This document shows, piece after piece, positions 51,911-61,092 of a DNA stretch of 64,000 bases; within the stretch, counting starts at the first letter, position 1, and each line of letters starts with the position of its first letter. Source of the DNA: Martinezella tropici. GTDB taxonomy: Bacteria; Pseudomonadota; Alphaproteobacteria; Rhizobiales; Rhizobiaceae. The position numbers and the translations under genes were made by a program. The stretch covers positions 1-64,000 of the forward strand of contig JUHI01000028.1 of the NCBI GenBank assembly GCA_000799755.1, given 5' to 3'. The notes beneath the pieces are model-generated. The model saw only the letters and a list, made by a program, of their open reading frames with translations, was not told the origin of the DNA and did no database searches.

Positions 51911-52182
51911 TGCAATTTTCCTCATCACGCTGATGACGAACGCTAGCCCTCGCACGCCTTTCGGTGTGTTCGGTTTTATGTCTTTTTGTTGCGAGTGATG
52001 CCAACACATCGCGCGCCGTAAGCGACAAGACGCAACATATTGCAATATAATCACACACAACTTCATACTGTCCTTTGATATCGGCGTTTCGATTGTGCCT
52101 TGCGCATGATCGAGGCCGTGTACCGCAGATGAAGGGCAGGTTAGAATTGGGCGTAACGTCAACAGCTCAAAAGGACGCAGGC
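51911..52182. other. Divergent regulatory gap
   Basis: The 270 bases between the receiver-like gene and the OmpR-type regulator should carry both promoters. I found no strong pair of promoter boxes or long inverted repeat in it. Confidence 0.35.
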
Positions 52183-52926
52183 ATGGCCATTCAAGGTGGG
52201 GCGATCGCCGCCTGTCCGCACATTCTCATCGTCGAAGACGATGTAGAAATTGCTTTGATGCTCGTCGAGCTCGCTCGTGACAACGGCTTTGAGGCGATGC
52301 CGGTTGGTAGCGGTGGCGCCATGGACAAAGCCCTCAGACAACGCCGCTTCGATCTGGTCATACTTGATGGGATGCTTCCTGGTGAAGACGGTTTCAGCAT
52401 ATGCCGGCGCCTGCGCGCCGCAGGACCAATGCCGATCTTGATGCTGACTGCGCTTCGCGAGGATGTCGATCGGATCATCGGCCTCGAGCTTGGTGCTGAC
52501 GACTATGTGACGAAGCCGTTCAACTCTCGCGAATTGATCGCACGGGTCAAGGCGTTGCTACGCAGGGCCTCCTACGGAAACACACCGGACGCGGGTGACC
52601 CGAACACCCGGCTAACATTCGCAGACTGGATCATCGACCCCAAGGCAAGACAGGTGCTCGACCCGGAGGGCGCCGAGGTTCTCATGACAACAGCTGAATT
52701 CGATCTTCTTCTGGCCTTCTGCCGGAATCCGAACAGAATCCTCGCGCGTGAACAGCTGCTTGCGATGACCCACGCCGGTTCGGCAGGCCCCATAGAGCGC
52801 AGCGTTGACGCCCATATAAGCCGCCTGCGCCAGAAGATCGAACCGAACCTCAAGGAGCCCTCCTTTATCAAGACGGTGAGACTTGGCGGCTACATGTTCG
52901 CTGCAAAAGTGGAAGAGCTGCCGTGA
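52183..52926 (+). CDS. OmpR-type response regulator
   Basis: A 247-residue protein from the ATG at 52183 with AAGGACGCAGG upstream; an in-frame ATG at 52129 is possible. The receiver has the acidic pair in HILIVEDDVEI, the phospho-aspartate in LVILDGMLPGEDG, and the lysine in DDYVTKPFN. The C-terminal winged-helix DNA-binding domain ends with SVDAHISRLRQKIEPN then TVRLGGYMF, the OmpR/PhoB signature. The stop overlaps the sensor kinase start (GTGA). The likely target includes the outer membrane protein gene downstream, by context. Confidence 0.92.
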   Translation: MAIQGGAIAACPHILIVEDDVEIALMLVELARDNGFEAMPVGSGGAMDKALRQRRFDLVILDGMLPGEDGFSICRRLRAAGPMPILMLTALREDVDRIIGLELGADDYVTKPFNSRELIARVKALLRRASYGNTPDAGDPNTRLTFADWIIDPKARQVLDPEGAEVLMTTAEFDLLLAFCRNPNRILAREQLLAMTHAGSAGPIERSVDAHISRLRQKIEPNLKEPSFIKTVRLGGYMFAAKVEELP

Positions 52927-54266
52927 AGGCATTCCTGCAAGCGTCGGTGCGAACACAGGTCGCAGTCCTGACCATTGCTCTTGCTATCGTCGTGACCTCG
53001 ATCGGCGCAATCACTGAGCCATTGTTCCGTGGACGATTTGATAAGGGAATCGAGATCGGTCGGCTTGCTGCGCGCATCGACTTGGTCGTCGATGCCTTCC
53101 GCGACGCAAAGACCAGCGCCCAGGAGGATGAAGTCGTCGCCAAAGCCAAGGCCAGTGGCCTCGACGTGGAGCGCGCAAGTGTTGACCAGCTTCGCAACGA
53201 TCCGCTCCTAAAGGCTGAACTACCCGACGCGATCCGCAAGCGCCTCGATCCCAATCTTTTCCTTGAGCCAGGCGATTTCTTCCGCGTGCGGAATGGGGCC
53301 AAGCTGATCGTTGCCGTTTCCAGAGATCGGGGACTGGCCTTCCAGCTTCCGTTGTTTGCCGCCTCAAGATGGGTACTCCCTGCCGTCATCGGCACCATGG
53401 TGCTTATTGTTGTGCCCGCAGTTGTCCTTGCGTTCATCAGTGCCTGGCTCATAGGCCGCCCGATTGTCAGATTTGCCGCCGCAGCAGAGCGCATTGCCCT
53501 AGATGAAGCCCTCGACGAACCTTTTCGGTCCGATGGAACGGCGGAATTGCGCAGCCTCGCAGGATCGTTGAATGTGATGAGAAGCCGTGTCCGGGAGCTT
53601 ATGGATGGGCGTACCGCCATGTTGACGTCGATCAGCCATGACCTGCGTACGCCACTGACCCGGCTGCGCATGCGCGCCGAGCGCTGCGAAGACGATGATC
53701 TGCGTCAGAAAATGCTCAAGGATATCGAGATTCTCGGCGGGATGATCGACGAGAGCCTTGCCTATCTGGATGGAACCCTGGAAGCGACCAAGAAGGTCGA
53801 ATTGTCGAGCCTTCTGCAGACGGTGACGTCCGATTATCTGGATGTCGGCGTCGAGGTCGAGTTCACGGGACCGAGACGGCTCATCTACGACTGCAAGCCC
53901 CGCGCCATATCGCGCGTGGTCTCAAATCTTATCGACAATGCATCACGACACGCGTCTCACATCGCGATACAGCTTGAGCAGGCACCGGACGGCGCCATCA
54001 TCATTTCAGTGGCCGACGACGGCCCCGGCATCAGCGAAGAATTGAAGTCCAGGGTCTTGGAACCGTTCTTCAAGATGGACAAAGCAAGATCCGCAACAAG
54101 CGGTGGCGGTTTTGGGCTCGGCTTATCGATCGCTCGGGGTATCGTCACCAAAGGCCACGGCGGCACATTCGAGCTTCGGAACAGCAATCCGCATGGGCTT
54201 ACAATAATCATGCGTCTACCGCCCCCAATCGTACGCGAACAAGGGCCGCAAAGCTCGCAAACGTAA
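52923..54266 (+). CDS. EnvZ-type sensor histidine kinase
   Basis: A 447-residue kinase starting at a GTG that overlaps the regulator stop by four bases. Two membrane segments (VAVLTIALAIVVTSIGAI; VIGTMVLIVVPAVVLAFISA) enclose a periplasmic sensor of about 120 residues. A HAMP linker follows, then the H box SISHDLRTPLTRLRMRAE with the phospho-histidine, N box VVSNLIDNASRHA, G1 VADDGPGISEE and G2 FGLGLSIARGIV. All kinase motifs are intact. The stimulus is unknown. Confidence 0.92.
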   Translation: MKAFLQASVRTQVAVLTIALAIVVTSIGAITEPLFRGRFDKGIEIGRLAARIDLVVDAFRDAKTSAQEDEVVAKAKASGLDVERASVDQLRNDPLLKAELPDAIRKRLDPNLFLEPGDFFRVRNGAKLIVAVSRDRGLAFQLPLFAASRWVLPAVIGTMVLIVVPAVVLAFISAWLIGRPIVRFAAAAERIALDEALDEPFRSDGTAELRSLAGSLNVMRSRVRELMDGRTAMLTSISHDLRTPLTRLRMRAERCEDDDLRQKMLKDIEILGGMIDESLAYLDGTLEATKKVELSSLLQTVTSDYLDVGVEVEFTGPRRLIYDCKPRAISRVVSNLIDNASRHASHIAIQLEQAPDGAIIISVADDGPGISEELKSRVLEPFFKMDKARSATSGGGFGLGLSIARGIVTKGHGGTFELRNSNPHGLTIIMRLPPPIVREQGPQSSQT

Positions 54267-54518
54267 TCCCCTGAACTTGGTAACAAGTCACATATGCCTT
54301 CGCCGCCGATCACCCCGTCGAGCGGCATCTCACCAGGCAGGACTCCGCCAATTGTGCGTCGCTTTCGACGCATGCGACATTGGCACGCTCGCAACAAATC
54401 GCAATCTGAAAACACACCATGCAACACCGACGTCTGCCATGGTCGACGTCGCAAGCGGATCGGGTTCGAACCGATCAGCTGACTTGATTCCAACACACAT
54501 GAACCACAAGGAACAACT
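54267..54518. other. Leader of the outer membrane protein gene
   Basis: No gene is supported in these 250 bases; they separate the kinase from the porin-like gene and probably include its promoter. AAGGA precedes the ATG at 54519. Confidence 0.4.
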
Positions 54519-55136
54519 ATGCAGATCAGACTGTTGGCGATTGCCGCTATTGCCCTTTCATCCGCAGTGCCGGCCCTTTGCGCCGACCTGACCTATCAAG
54601 AACCGGCACCGCCGGTCGTTGAAAAAATCCCCTCCTCGTTTAACTGGTCCGGCTTCTATATTGGCGCGCAAGGAGGCTATGCCTGGAACCAGGGCAGCTA
54701 TCTCGGATCGGACAAGAATATCAACAGCGGGGCGGCCGGCATACATGCAGGCTATAATTTCCAGTCGGGAAACATCGTCTACGGCATCGAGAACGACTTC
54801 AACTATAATTTCGAGAATAAGAAAGAAGCAAATCTGGAATGGGACGCGTCCGGGCGGGCGCGTGTCGGTTACGCACTCGACCGAACGCTCATCTTCGCGA
54901 CAGCCGGCGTTGCTGCGGCCGGTGGAAAGGTAAATATCGCCGGCGTCGGCAAGAAGGACGATATCCTCATCGGCTGGACCGCCGGCGGTGGTCTCGAACA
55001 TGCCATTACCGACACTATTCTTGTGCGTGGCGAATATCGCTACTCGGATTTCGGCAAGAAAGACTTCGGCTCTGAAATCGGCGATTTCAGCGCCACGCAG
55101 AGCAAGGTCGTACTCGGCGCAAGCTACAAGTTCTGA
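54519..55136 (+). CDS. Outer membrane beta-barrel protein (RopB/Omp25-like)
   Basis: A 205-residue protein with a signal peptide (RLLAIAAIALSSAVPALCA). The mature part has alternating beta strands of the rhizobial small barrel type: FNWSGFYIGAQGGYAWNQGS, then GIHAGYNFQSGNIVYGIEND and ARVGYALDRTLIFATAG, and it ends VVLGASYKF with the C-terminal phenylalanine used for outer membrane insertion. It follows the OmpR/EnvZ-type pair, so it may be under their control. A hairpin follows 42 bases after the stop. Confidence 0.87.
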   Translation: MQIRLLAIAAIALSSAVPALCADLTYQEPAPPVVEKIPSSFNWSGFYIGAQGGYAWNQGSYLGSDKNINSGAAGIHAGYNFQSGNIVYGIENDFNYNFENKKEANLEWDASGRARVGYALDRTLIFATAGVAAAGGKVNIAGVGKKDDILIGWTAGGGLEHAITDTILVRGEYRYSDFGKKDFGSEIGDFSATQSKVVLGASYKF

Positions 55137-55177
55137 TCTGCAAAGCGATCAGGCAGGAGCGCCAATCCTGTGATCAG

Positions 55178-55213
55178 GACCGGCCGGCTGACAACCCTCG
55201 TCACCGGCCGGTC
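55178..55213 (+). terminator. Hairpin after the outer membrane protein gene
   Basis: GACCGGCCGG and CCGGCCGGTC pair over ten bases around a 16-base loop, followed by GTTGCTTTG. The run is T-rich but short, so intrinsic termination is plausible but imperfect. Confidence 0.55.
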
Positions 55214-55838
55214 GTTGCTTTGACAAAGCCGAGAAGGCCAGATTCGACGTAAGCAAGCAAGTGGCGGGCCTTGCTGCCGGAAAATGTCCGAGCGCATCCT
55301 ACGCTCGTCACGCATTTATCCGTGCTTGTGAATCGGCTTCGTCGTACGACGCCCCACCACCAACATAGTTTCAACGGCTTGTAGTCCGGGTGGTGTGATA
55401 ACGCCTTGCCGATTGACACATAATCGTTCTGCTCGAAAACGCGTCGCTCGCGATCGTGACGGGCTGTCCGACCTTAGCGCGATTGATACAAGCCTCGTCG
55501 ACTGCGCCGCTTAGAGAGGTCGTTTGCGAGCTTCGTGTCGGCGATGGTGTTGCGCTGCCGCTGGTACAGGATCGGACTGATGATTTGGGGTATCATTGCG
55601 CGAAGGTAGTGGCATCAAGCTGTTCTCCGCGCTCAATACGGAGCATGAAATAAGGATCGTCAATCTGCCTGCACAGGTATCGACCTGCTAACCGGCATAG
55701 CGCTATAGGGTTCGGCTGAACTCACTGGCTTCGACGTAATGGTGATCGAGCAACCGGTCTGACGCTGCCCATGACATATCAGGCACCGAGGATAGAGTTC
55801 GGTGCCGAAGCTTGGGTTATTCAATCACAGTCCGGCGC
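55214..55838. other. Gene-free 620 bases
   Basis: Overlapping short frames in all phases, rich in stops, with no family landmarks. It may be degenerate DNA left by an insertion, but no transposase piece could be identified. Confidence 0.4.
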
Positions 55839-56708
55839 CTAGGAACGCAGTGAATTGAAGTGTTGCATCATACGCTCGGCCGTCGGCCGGATGCCGGTGA
55901 ATAGTTCGAAAGCCTTCACCGCCTGAAACACCGCCATGCCGCCGCCATCGAGAACGCGGCATCCTCTTGCCTTCGCAAGTTTCACCAATTCGGTCTCGAT
56001 CGGGAAATAGACGATTTCGGCGACCCAGAGGCGATCAGATAGAAGTTGCGCATCGAGTGGGAGCCCTGGATGTGCAGCCATACCGGTCGGCGTTGCGTGC
56101 ACCAGACCGTCAGCCGCATCGAGCGCTGCCGCAAGATCATGACCAATAGAGAAATGACAGGAGCCGTGTGCCGGTTGAAGTTGATCGACGAGCGCCTCGG
56201 CGCGCGTGGAGTCGAGGTCGAATATCTCTATAGATTGCGCGCCCATCTCAGCCACCGCATGGGCAACGGCAACGCCGGCGCCACCGGCTCCCAGTTGCAC
56301 GACATGATCAAGCGAAACAGCCGGCAAGCCGCGCCGGAAGCTTTCAGCAAACCCCCACCAATCGGTATTGTGGCCGATCCTGCGCTTCCCTTGAAAAACG
56401 ATTGTATTGATCGAGCGCAGCGTTTGCGCATCAGGCGACAGCTCGTCCACCAGCGCAACAGCCGCCTGCTTGCAGGGGTGAGTGATATTGAGGCCGGCAA
56501 AACCCCGCGTCTCGGCTTCATCGACAAGAGCCGGAAGGTCCAACGCGGAAAGACCTCGAACCTCCAGATCGATAAGATCGTAGCGATAAGACAGCCCGCA
56601 GTGTTCGCCTTCACGCATATGCATGGCCGGCGTCAGCGAACGGCCTATGCCCGCGCCGATCAATCCGACATGAAGTTGACGAGGAACAATGGCGGCTTGA
56701 GTGTTCAA
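55839..56708 (-). CDS. aroE: Shikimate/quinate dehydrogenase (AroE family)
   Basis: A 289-residue AroE-family enzyme. Landmarks are HVGLIGAGIGRSLTPAMHM, the shikimate pocket GLNITHPCKQAA with the catalytic lysine and IGHNTDWWGFAESF with the Asp, and the nucleotide motif VVQLGAGGAGVAVAHAV. It converts shikimate or quinate to the 3-dehydro acid with NAD(P). The position next to a TetR gene, a dehydroshikimate dehydratase and a MHS transporter points to catabolic use. Its own promoter carries a TetR-type palindrome. Confidence 0.9.
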   Translation of the reverse strand: MNTQAAIVPRQLHVGLIGAGIGRSLTPAMHMREGEHCGLSYRYDLIDLEVRGLSALDLPALVDEAETRGFAGLNITHPCKQAAVALVDELSPDAQTLRSINTIVFQGKRRIGHNTDWWGFAESFRRGLPAVSLDHVVQLGAGGAGVAVAHAVAEMGAQSIEIFDLDSTRAEALVDQLQPAHGSCHFSIGHDLAAALDAADGLVHATPTGMAAHPGLPLDAQLLSDRLWVAEIVYFPIETELVKLAKARGCRVLDGGGMAVFQAVKAFELFTGIRPTAERMMQHFNSLRS

Positions 56709-56756
56709 TTTTTCCTCCCGAGCGGCAAAACAAAGCCACGCCGCAGACCTTCAAAA

Positions 56757-56785
56757 AGAATGTACTAACTAGTACGTAAAGTCAA
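56757..56785 (-). promoter_or_regulatory. Promoter of aroE with a TetR-type operator in the spacer
   Basis: On the minus strand TTGACT (56785-56780) and CATTCT (56762-56757) are 17 bases apart. The spacer contains ACTAACTAGTACGT (56764-56777), which differs in two of 14 bases from the perfect palindrome ACGAACTAGTTCGT at 61071-61084. Binding in the spacer would directly block RNA polymerase. The start codon is 49 bases downstream of the -10 box. Confidence 0.65.
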
Positions 56786-56847
56786 TATGGAGCGTGCTTT
56801 CGTACCACCGCAAATCGCCGCCGACATTCAGAGGGTCTTACGGAAGA

Positions 56848-57519
56848 TCAGAGCATCTCGGATGGCGGGCTTCTTAGAAAGGCGAGAATGGCGTCGACTA
56901 TCAAAGACTTGTGCCGCTTCTTCAATTCCTCTGAAGAAAGGTCGCGCTCGAAGATCGCGCCGAAGGTGTGCCGGTTGGAAACGCGAAAGAAGCACTGAGC
57001 GCTGATCATCATGTGTAGGTCGACCGGGTCGACCTGACGCACAAAGCTGCCATCGGCATAACCTCGTTCGAGGATTTCCTTGATGATGTCGATGACTGCG
57101 ATGTTCATCTGCGACAGGACAACCGAACGTTTCATATTCTCGGCACGATGGATGTTCTCGATGCTGACCAGGCGGACGAAATCCGGGTTTTGATCGTCAT
57201 GATCGAAGGTACTGGCGATCAATTGCGCCATCGCCTGAATGGGCGGCATGTTTTCAAGGGCGAGCTCGCTCTCAAGCGTGCGGATCTTCGTATAGGCTTG
57301 CTCAAGAACGGCAAGATAGAGCCCCTCCTTGCTGCCGAAATAATAGTAGATCATCCGCTTCGACGTCTTGGTACGTTCGGCAATCTCGTCCACGCGCGCA
57401 CCGGAAAACCCGGCTGCGACAAATTCCTCGGTGGCGATTTTGAGAATATTTTCCTTGGTCGCGTCTGGATCGTTCTTACGCGTAAGACGCTCGATCTTTG
57501 CCGCTTGCGCTTTGGTCAT
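56848..57519 (-). CDS. TetR-family repressor of the quinate/shikimate module
   Basis: A 223-residue protein starting at the ATG at 57517-57519; a longer frame is not used. The DNA-binding domain is LKIATEEFVAAGFSGARVDE then IAERTKTSKRMIYYYFGSKE, followed by a ligand domain with TFDHDDQNPDFVRLVSIENI. It is encoded just downstream of the dehydratase gene and upstream of aroE. The two palindromes at 56764 and 61071 are its likely binding sites. The inducer is expected to be shikimate, quinate or dehydroshikimate, by context only. Confidence 0.85.
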   Translation of the reverse strand: MTKAQAAKIERLTRKNDPDATKENILKIATEEFVAAGFSGARVDEIAERTKTSKRMIYYYFGSKEGLYLAVLEQAYTKIRTLESELALENMPPIQAMAQLIASTFDHDDQNPDFVRLVSIENIHRAENMKRSVVLSQMNIAVIDIIKEILERGYADGSFVRQVDPVDLHMMISAQCFFRVSNRHTFGAIFERDLSSEELKKRHKSLIVDAILAFLRSPPSEML

Positions 57520-57602
57520 GCCTTGCCCGTCTTCCTGGGTCTGTCCGTACCCAATATTGAAGATCAAAGCTTTAACACAGGCTTCACGCCAATGGGGAGG
57601 GC

Positions 57603-59489
57603 CTAAAGTTTCGGCAGGCCAATCGGCCTAAGATGCCGTCGCAGCGCCGCTATGCGAAAGATGGCGTTGGACGCACCATAGCCGCGATAGCCGCTGCGCT
57701 GGACAATTTCAAAGAAGAAGCCTTCCCCGTAGGTCGGGCTGTAAAGCTGGAAATATTCGCCATGGTCGTCGCGATCATAAAGAATGTTGTGCGCCTTCAG
57801 GCGATCCGTGAATGCTGGCTCAAGGCCGAATCTCGCCTCCAGATCGTCGTAATAGTTGGGTGAGATCATCAAAGTGGCGAAGCCGTTCGCCGACAAGGCG
57901 GACGCAGCCGCAAAGATGTCATCGGTCGCAAAGGCCAAGTGCTGAATGCCGGAGCCGAAAGTCTCGGCGATGAAATGCCCGGCCAGGGTATTGCGGTTTT
58001 CCGCACCGTTCAGCGTTATACGCAAGCTGCCGCTTTCGCTTTCAACGACCTGGCTGCGAACGACACCGGCGGGATCGATAATGTCGACCATCGGCGTCTT
58101 ATGCGTGTTCAAGATCGACGTGTAGAAGAGTAGCCAGGTCAGCAACTCCTCATATCTCATCGTCTGCGCGACGTGATCTATGCCCGTCAGTGCGACGAGC
58201 TGCAGATCTGCATCGTCGTTGACCGGATCGAATTCTATCTCCCATATGCGTGCGAGCGCGCTCTTATGATCTAGGAAATACAGAATGCCGCCGCCAACGC
58301 CCCTGACACCAGGCATTTCGATCTCGCCGGGATTGAGCGCTTGCTCAAAGCGTTCAGCCCCGAGCGCCACGGCCCGCGCAACCGCCGCTTCGGCATCATC
58401 CACCCATAATCCCATCGCATAGGCCGATTGCCCATGCAAAGCATAGGCGGCAGCCGCAAACCCATCCGGATCGGTATTAACGACGAGATTGATGTCACCT
58501 TGCCGGAAGACATCGACACGCTTGCTCTTATGACGCCAGACATGGCGAAAGCCCAAGGACCGCAACCGATCGGAAAGAACGGATGTTTCCGCCTCGTCGA
58601 CGGAAAATTCGACGAAGGCAATACCGTCCACTTCTGCGCGGGCAGGCATAGGCGGTAAGGTAAGGCTGCTGCTTTCCGCGCGACGCACCTGATCGCCGAG
58701 ATAAATGAGTGAACGCCTGCCATCGACGGCAATCGCGGTCGGCGAGCCGCCACGAAACTGGTCGTTGAAAATCTCCAGCGACAGATAGCCGTCGTAACCG
58801 GTCGCCGCCACGGCCTTCATGAATTCGAGCATGGGAAGATCGCCCTCCCCCGGCATGTTGCGGAAATGGCGGCTCCAATAGAGGAGGTCCATGTCGATCA
58901 ACGGAGCATCTGCAAGCTGGATGATGAAGATCTTCTCTTTCGGGATAGACCGGATCGAATTGACGTCGATCTTGCGCGAAAGCGTATGAAAGCTGTCGAG
59001 AATGAGGCCGATATTCGGGTGATCGGCACGGCGGACGATTTCCCAGGCGTCGCGATGATCGTGAATGTGTCGTCCCCAGGCAAGCGCCTCATAGCCCACA
59101 CGCAGGCCGCGCCGGGCCGCTCTTTCGCCGAGCTCGAAGAAATCGGCCGCGGCACGGTCGATCCCGCCCATCGCCACGGCCGAAACATTCGAACAAACGA
59201 GAACGAGATCGGTCCCCATCTCCTGCATCAGGTCGAACTTGCGTTCGGCGCGATCGAAGGTCCGACCGCGCAAGGGTTCAGGCATGCCTTCGAAGTCCCG
59301 GAAGGGCTGAAAGAGCGTGATCTCCAGCCCATGATCCCTGACCATCCGACCCACCTGACGCGGCGATTCATCAAAGGCGAGGAAATCATTCTCGAAGATC
59401 TCGACGCCATCGAAGCCTGCATTGGCGATGGCCTGAAGCTTTTCCTTGAGGTCGCCGCTGATCGAAACAGTCGCAATCGAGGCTTTCAT
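57603..59489 (-). CDS. quiC: 3-dehydroshikimate dehydratase fused to an HPPD-like domain
   Basis: A 628-residue bifunctional-type protein. Residues 1-270 are a TIM-barrel sugar-isomerase-like domain (GFDGVEIFENDFLAFDESP, GYEALAWGRHIHDHRDAWEI, DGYLSLEIFNDQFRGGSP), with the acidic and His residues that hold the metal. Residues 290-620 are a two-unit VOC domain like 4-hydroxyphenylpyruvate dioxygenase (GIDHVAQTMRYEELLTWLL, GIQHLAFATDDIFAAASAL, GEYFQLYSPTYGEGFFFEIV). The N-terminal part dehydrates 3-dehydroshikimate to protocatechuate, which feeds the beta-ketoadipate path. The role of the VOC part is not settled. It lies between the transporter and TetR genes. Confidence 0.87.
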   Translation of the reverse strand: MKASIATVSISGDLKEKLQAIANAGFDGVEIFENDFLAFDESPRQVGRMVRDHGLEITLFQPFRDFEGMPEPLRGRTFDRAERKFDLMQEMGTDLVLVCSNVSAVAMGGIDRAAADFFELGERAARRGLRVGYEALAWGRHIHDHRDAWEIVRRADHPNIGLILDSFHTLSRKIDVNSIRSIPKEKIFIIQLADAPLIDMDLLYWSRHFRNMPGEGDLPMLEFMKAVAATGYDGYLSLEIFNDQFRGGSPTAIAVDGRRSLIYLGDQVRRAESSSLTLPPMPARAEVDGIAFVEFSVDEAETSVLSDRLRSLGFRHVWRHKSKRVDVFRQGDINLVVNTDPDGFAAAAYALHGQSAYAMGLWVDDAEAAVARAVALGAERFEQALNPGEIEMPGVRGVGGGILYFLDHKSALARIWEIEFDPVNDDADLQLVALTGIDHVAQTMRYEELLTWLLFYTSILNTHKTPMVDIIDPAGVVRSQVVESESGSLRITLNGAENRNTLAGHFIAETFGSGIQHLAFATDDIFAAASALSANGFATLMISPNYYDDLEARFGLEPAFTDRLKAHNILYDRDDHGEYFQLYSPTYGEGFFFEIVQRSGYRGYGASNAIFRIAALRRHLRPIGLPKL

Positions 59490-59573
59490 CGTTTTATCCC
59501 ATCCACTTGGCGATTTTCAACAAACTCATCCGCGATCACGACATGTTATCGACATCAAGATCAGACGCGACAG

Positions 59574-60914
59574 CTAGACCGTCCGATCAGCGTGGCGAAC
59601 AGACGCCGCCAAGCGTCGCTCATCCCTGCCGAGTCGATCGATCGGCGTCTGGTATGTCTCCGTTGCGGTTGCCGCAGAAACTGCAGCAATCAGGGCTGTG
59701 ATCGAGGTAAACACGGCAACCGGCACCCATCCCATAGGGCCGGTGCCCATCACGGCCGCACTGATCGTCGGTGCGAAACCACCCAGCGCAAAGCCGATCT
59801 GGGTGCCTACCGCCATGCCGGACAGGCGCACGCGGGTATCGAACATTTCCGCATAGAGTGCCGGCCAGATGCCGTTCGATGCGCTGTAGACCACGCCCGA
59901 GAGCAGAATGCCGAGGACGAAGACGAGCAAGAGGTTATTCTGGCTGATGGCCCAGATATAGGGCCAGATCAGCACGGCGCAGCCGATGGCGCCGAAGATG
60001 AACACAGGCTTGCGGCCGATGCGATCCGCAAGGATCGCCCATGCCGGGATGGCGCCGAGCGCCACGATATTGGCAAGCACCAGAACGGTCAGCATCGTCG
60101 AGCGATCGATGTGCATGGTGTTGACGGCATAGGACAGCGTGAAAACGCTGAAGATCGTGCTGACAACCGAAATCAACGCTGCAAAGATGATGCGCAGGAC
60201 ATCGGCCCAGTAATTGGTGAGAAGCGAGACGAGCGGCAGTTTTGCCACCTCGCCCTTCTTTGTCTCCTCCAGGAAAGCCGGTGTCTCGGCGAGCGTGCGG
60301 CGAACCCAGAACCCGACAATGACAACCACAAAGCTCAGAAAGAACGGAATGCGCCAGCCCCACGACATCAACGCGGCTTCATCGAGCTTTCCAAGCGGGA
60401 TGAAGACCAATGTTGCGAGGATCAGCCCCGCCTGCGTCCCGCTCAATGTGAAGCTGGTAAAAAAGGCGCGCCGATTTTCAGGCGCATGCTCCAGCGTCAT
60501 CGAGCTAGCTCCGGCCTGCTCGCCGGCCGCCGAGATGCCCTGCAGCAATCGCGCCAGAACCAGGAGGATCGGCGCCAGAATGCCGGCCTGATCATAGGTC
60601 GGCAGGCAACCGATGATGAAGGTCGAAAATCCCATGAGAAGCAGCGTGAAGGTCAGCACCTTCTTGCGGCCGAACTTGTCGCCGACATGGCCGAGAACGA
60701 CGGCGCCCAGCGGCCGCATGATATAGGCAACGCCAAAGGTCGCGAAGGAGGCGATCGCCGCCGTTTGCGGGTCTTCCGCCGAAAAGAAGATTTTTGGGAA
60801 AATGAGCGCCGCCGCCGTGCCGTATACGAAGAAATCATAATACTCGACGGCACTTCCCAACCAGCTCGCAAGAGCCGCGCGCTTGGGTGTCTTATGTTCG
60901 ATTTGTGTTTTCAT
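59574..60914 (-). CDS. MHS-family transporter, probably for shikimate/quinate or a related acid
   Basis: A 446-residue major facilitator from the ATG at 60912-60914, which has GGAGGA six bases upstream; ATG at 60918-60920 directly abuts that site. It has twelve hydrophobic segments. Family landmarks are ASWLGSAVEYYDFFVYGTAA, GHVGDKFGRKKVLTFTLLLM, LLQGISAAGEQAGASSMTLE and FGAIGCAVLIWPY. MHS members carry shikimate, alpha-ketoglutarate, citrate or proline betaine. Its gene leads the module controlled by the TetR operator, which supports a shikimate-like cargo. Confidence 0.88.
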   Translation of the reverse strand: MKTQIEHKTPKRAALASWLGSAVEYYDFFVYGTAAALIFPKIFFSAEDPQTAAIASFATFGVAYIMRPLGAVVLGHVGDKFGRKKVLTFTLLLMGFSTFIIGCLPTYDQAGILAPILLVLARLLQGISAAGEQAGASSMTLEHAPENRRAFFTSFTLSGTQAGLILATLVFIPLGKLDEAALMSWGWRIPFFLSFVVVIVGFWVRRTLAETPAFLEETKKGEVAKLPLVSLLTNYWADVLRIIFAALISVVSTIFSVFTLSYAVNTMHIDRSTMLTVLVLANIVALGAIPAWAILADRIGRKPVFIFGAIGCAVLIWPYIWAISQNNLLLVFVLGILLSGVVYSASNGIWPALYAEMFDTRVRLSGMAVGTQIGFALGGFAPTISAAVMGTGPMGWVPVAVFTSITALIAAVSAATATETYQTPIDRLGRDERRLAASVRHADRTV

Positions 60915-61063
60915 GGTCATTCCTCCCCAGAGCATTCGAATGTCAAAGGAGTGCCGAAACCAGATGCGTCCGGCCTCCGCCTGCACCCGCTTACAAGGCA
61001 TCCGTGATCATCCCGACAGTCATCGATGCCGCACGATGCAGCACCCGTCACTCCTCACTGTCA

Positions 61064-61092
61064 ATAATGTACGAACTAGTTCGTTTTGTAAA
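61064..61092 (-). promoter_or_regulatory. Promoter of the transporter-dehydratase-tetR operon with TetR-type operator
   Basis: On the minus strand TTTACA (61092-61087) and CATTAT (61069-61064) are 17 bases apart. The spacer contains the perfect 14-bp palindrome ACGAACTAGTTCGT (61071-61084). The design is the same as at the aroE promoter. The transporter start lies about 150 bases downstream. Confidence 0.7.

Noticed and set aside
58866..61007. 713-codon open frame on the plus strand
   Set aside because: It lies antisense to the dehydratase fusion and the transporter. Its composition is Arg/His/Asp-rich without family motifs, which is a typical shadow of codon bias.
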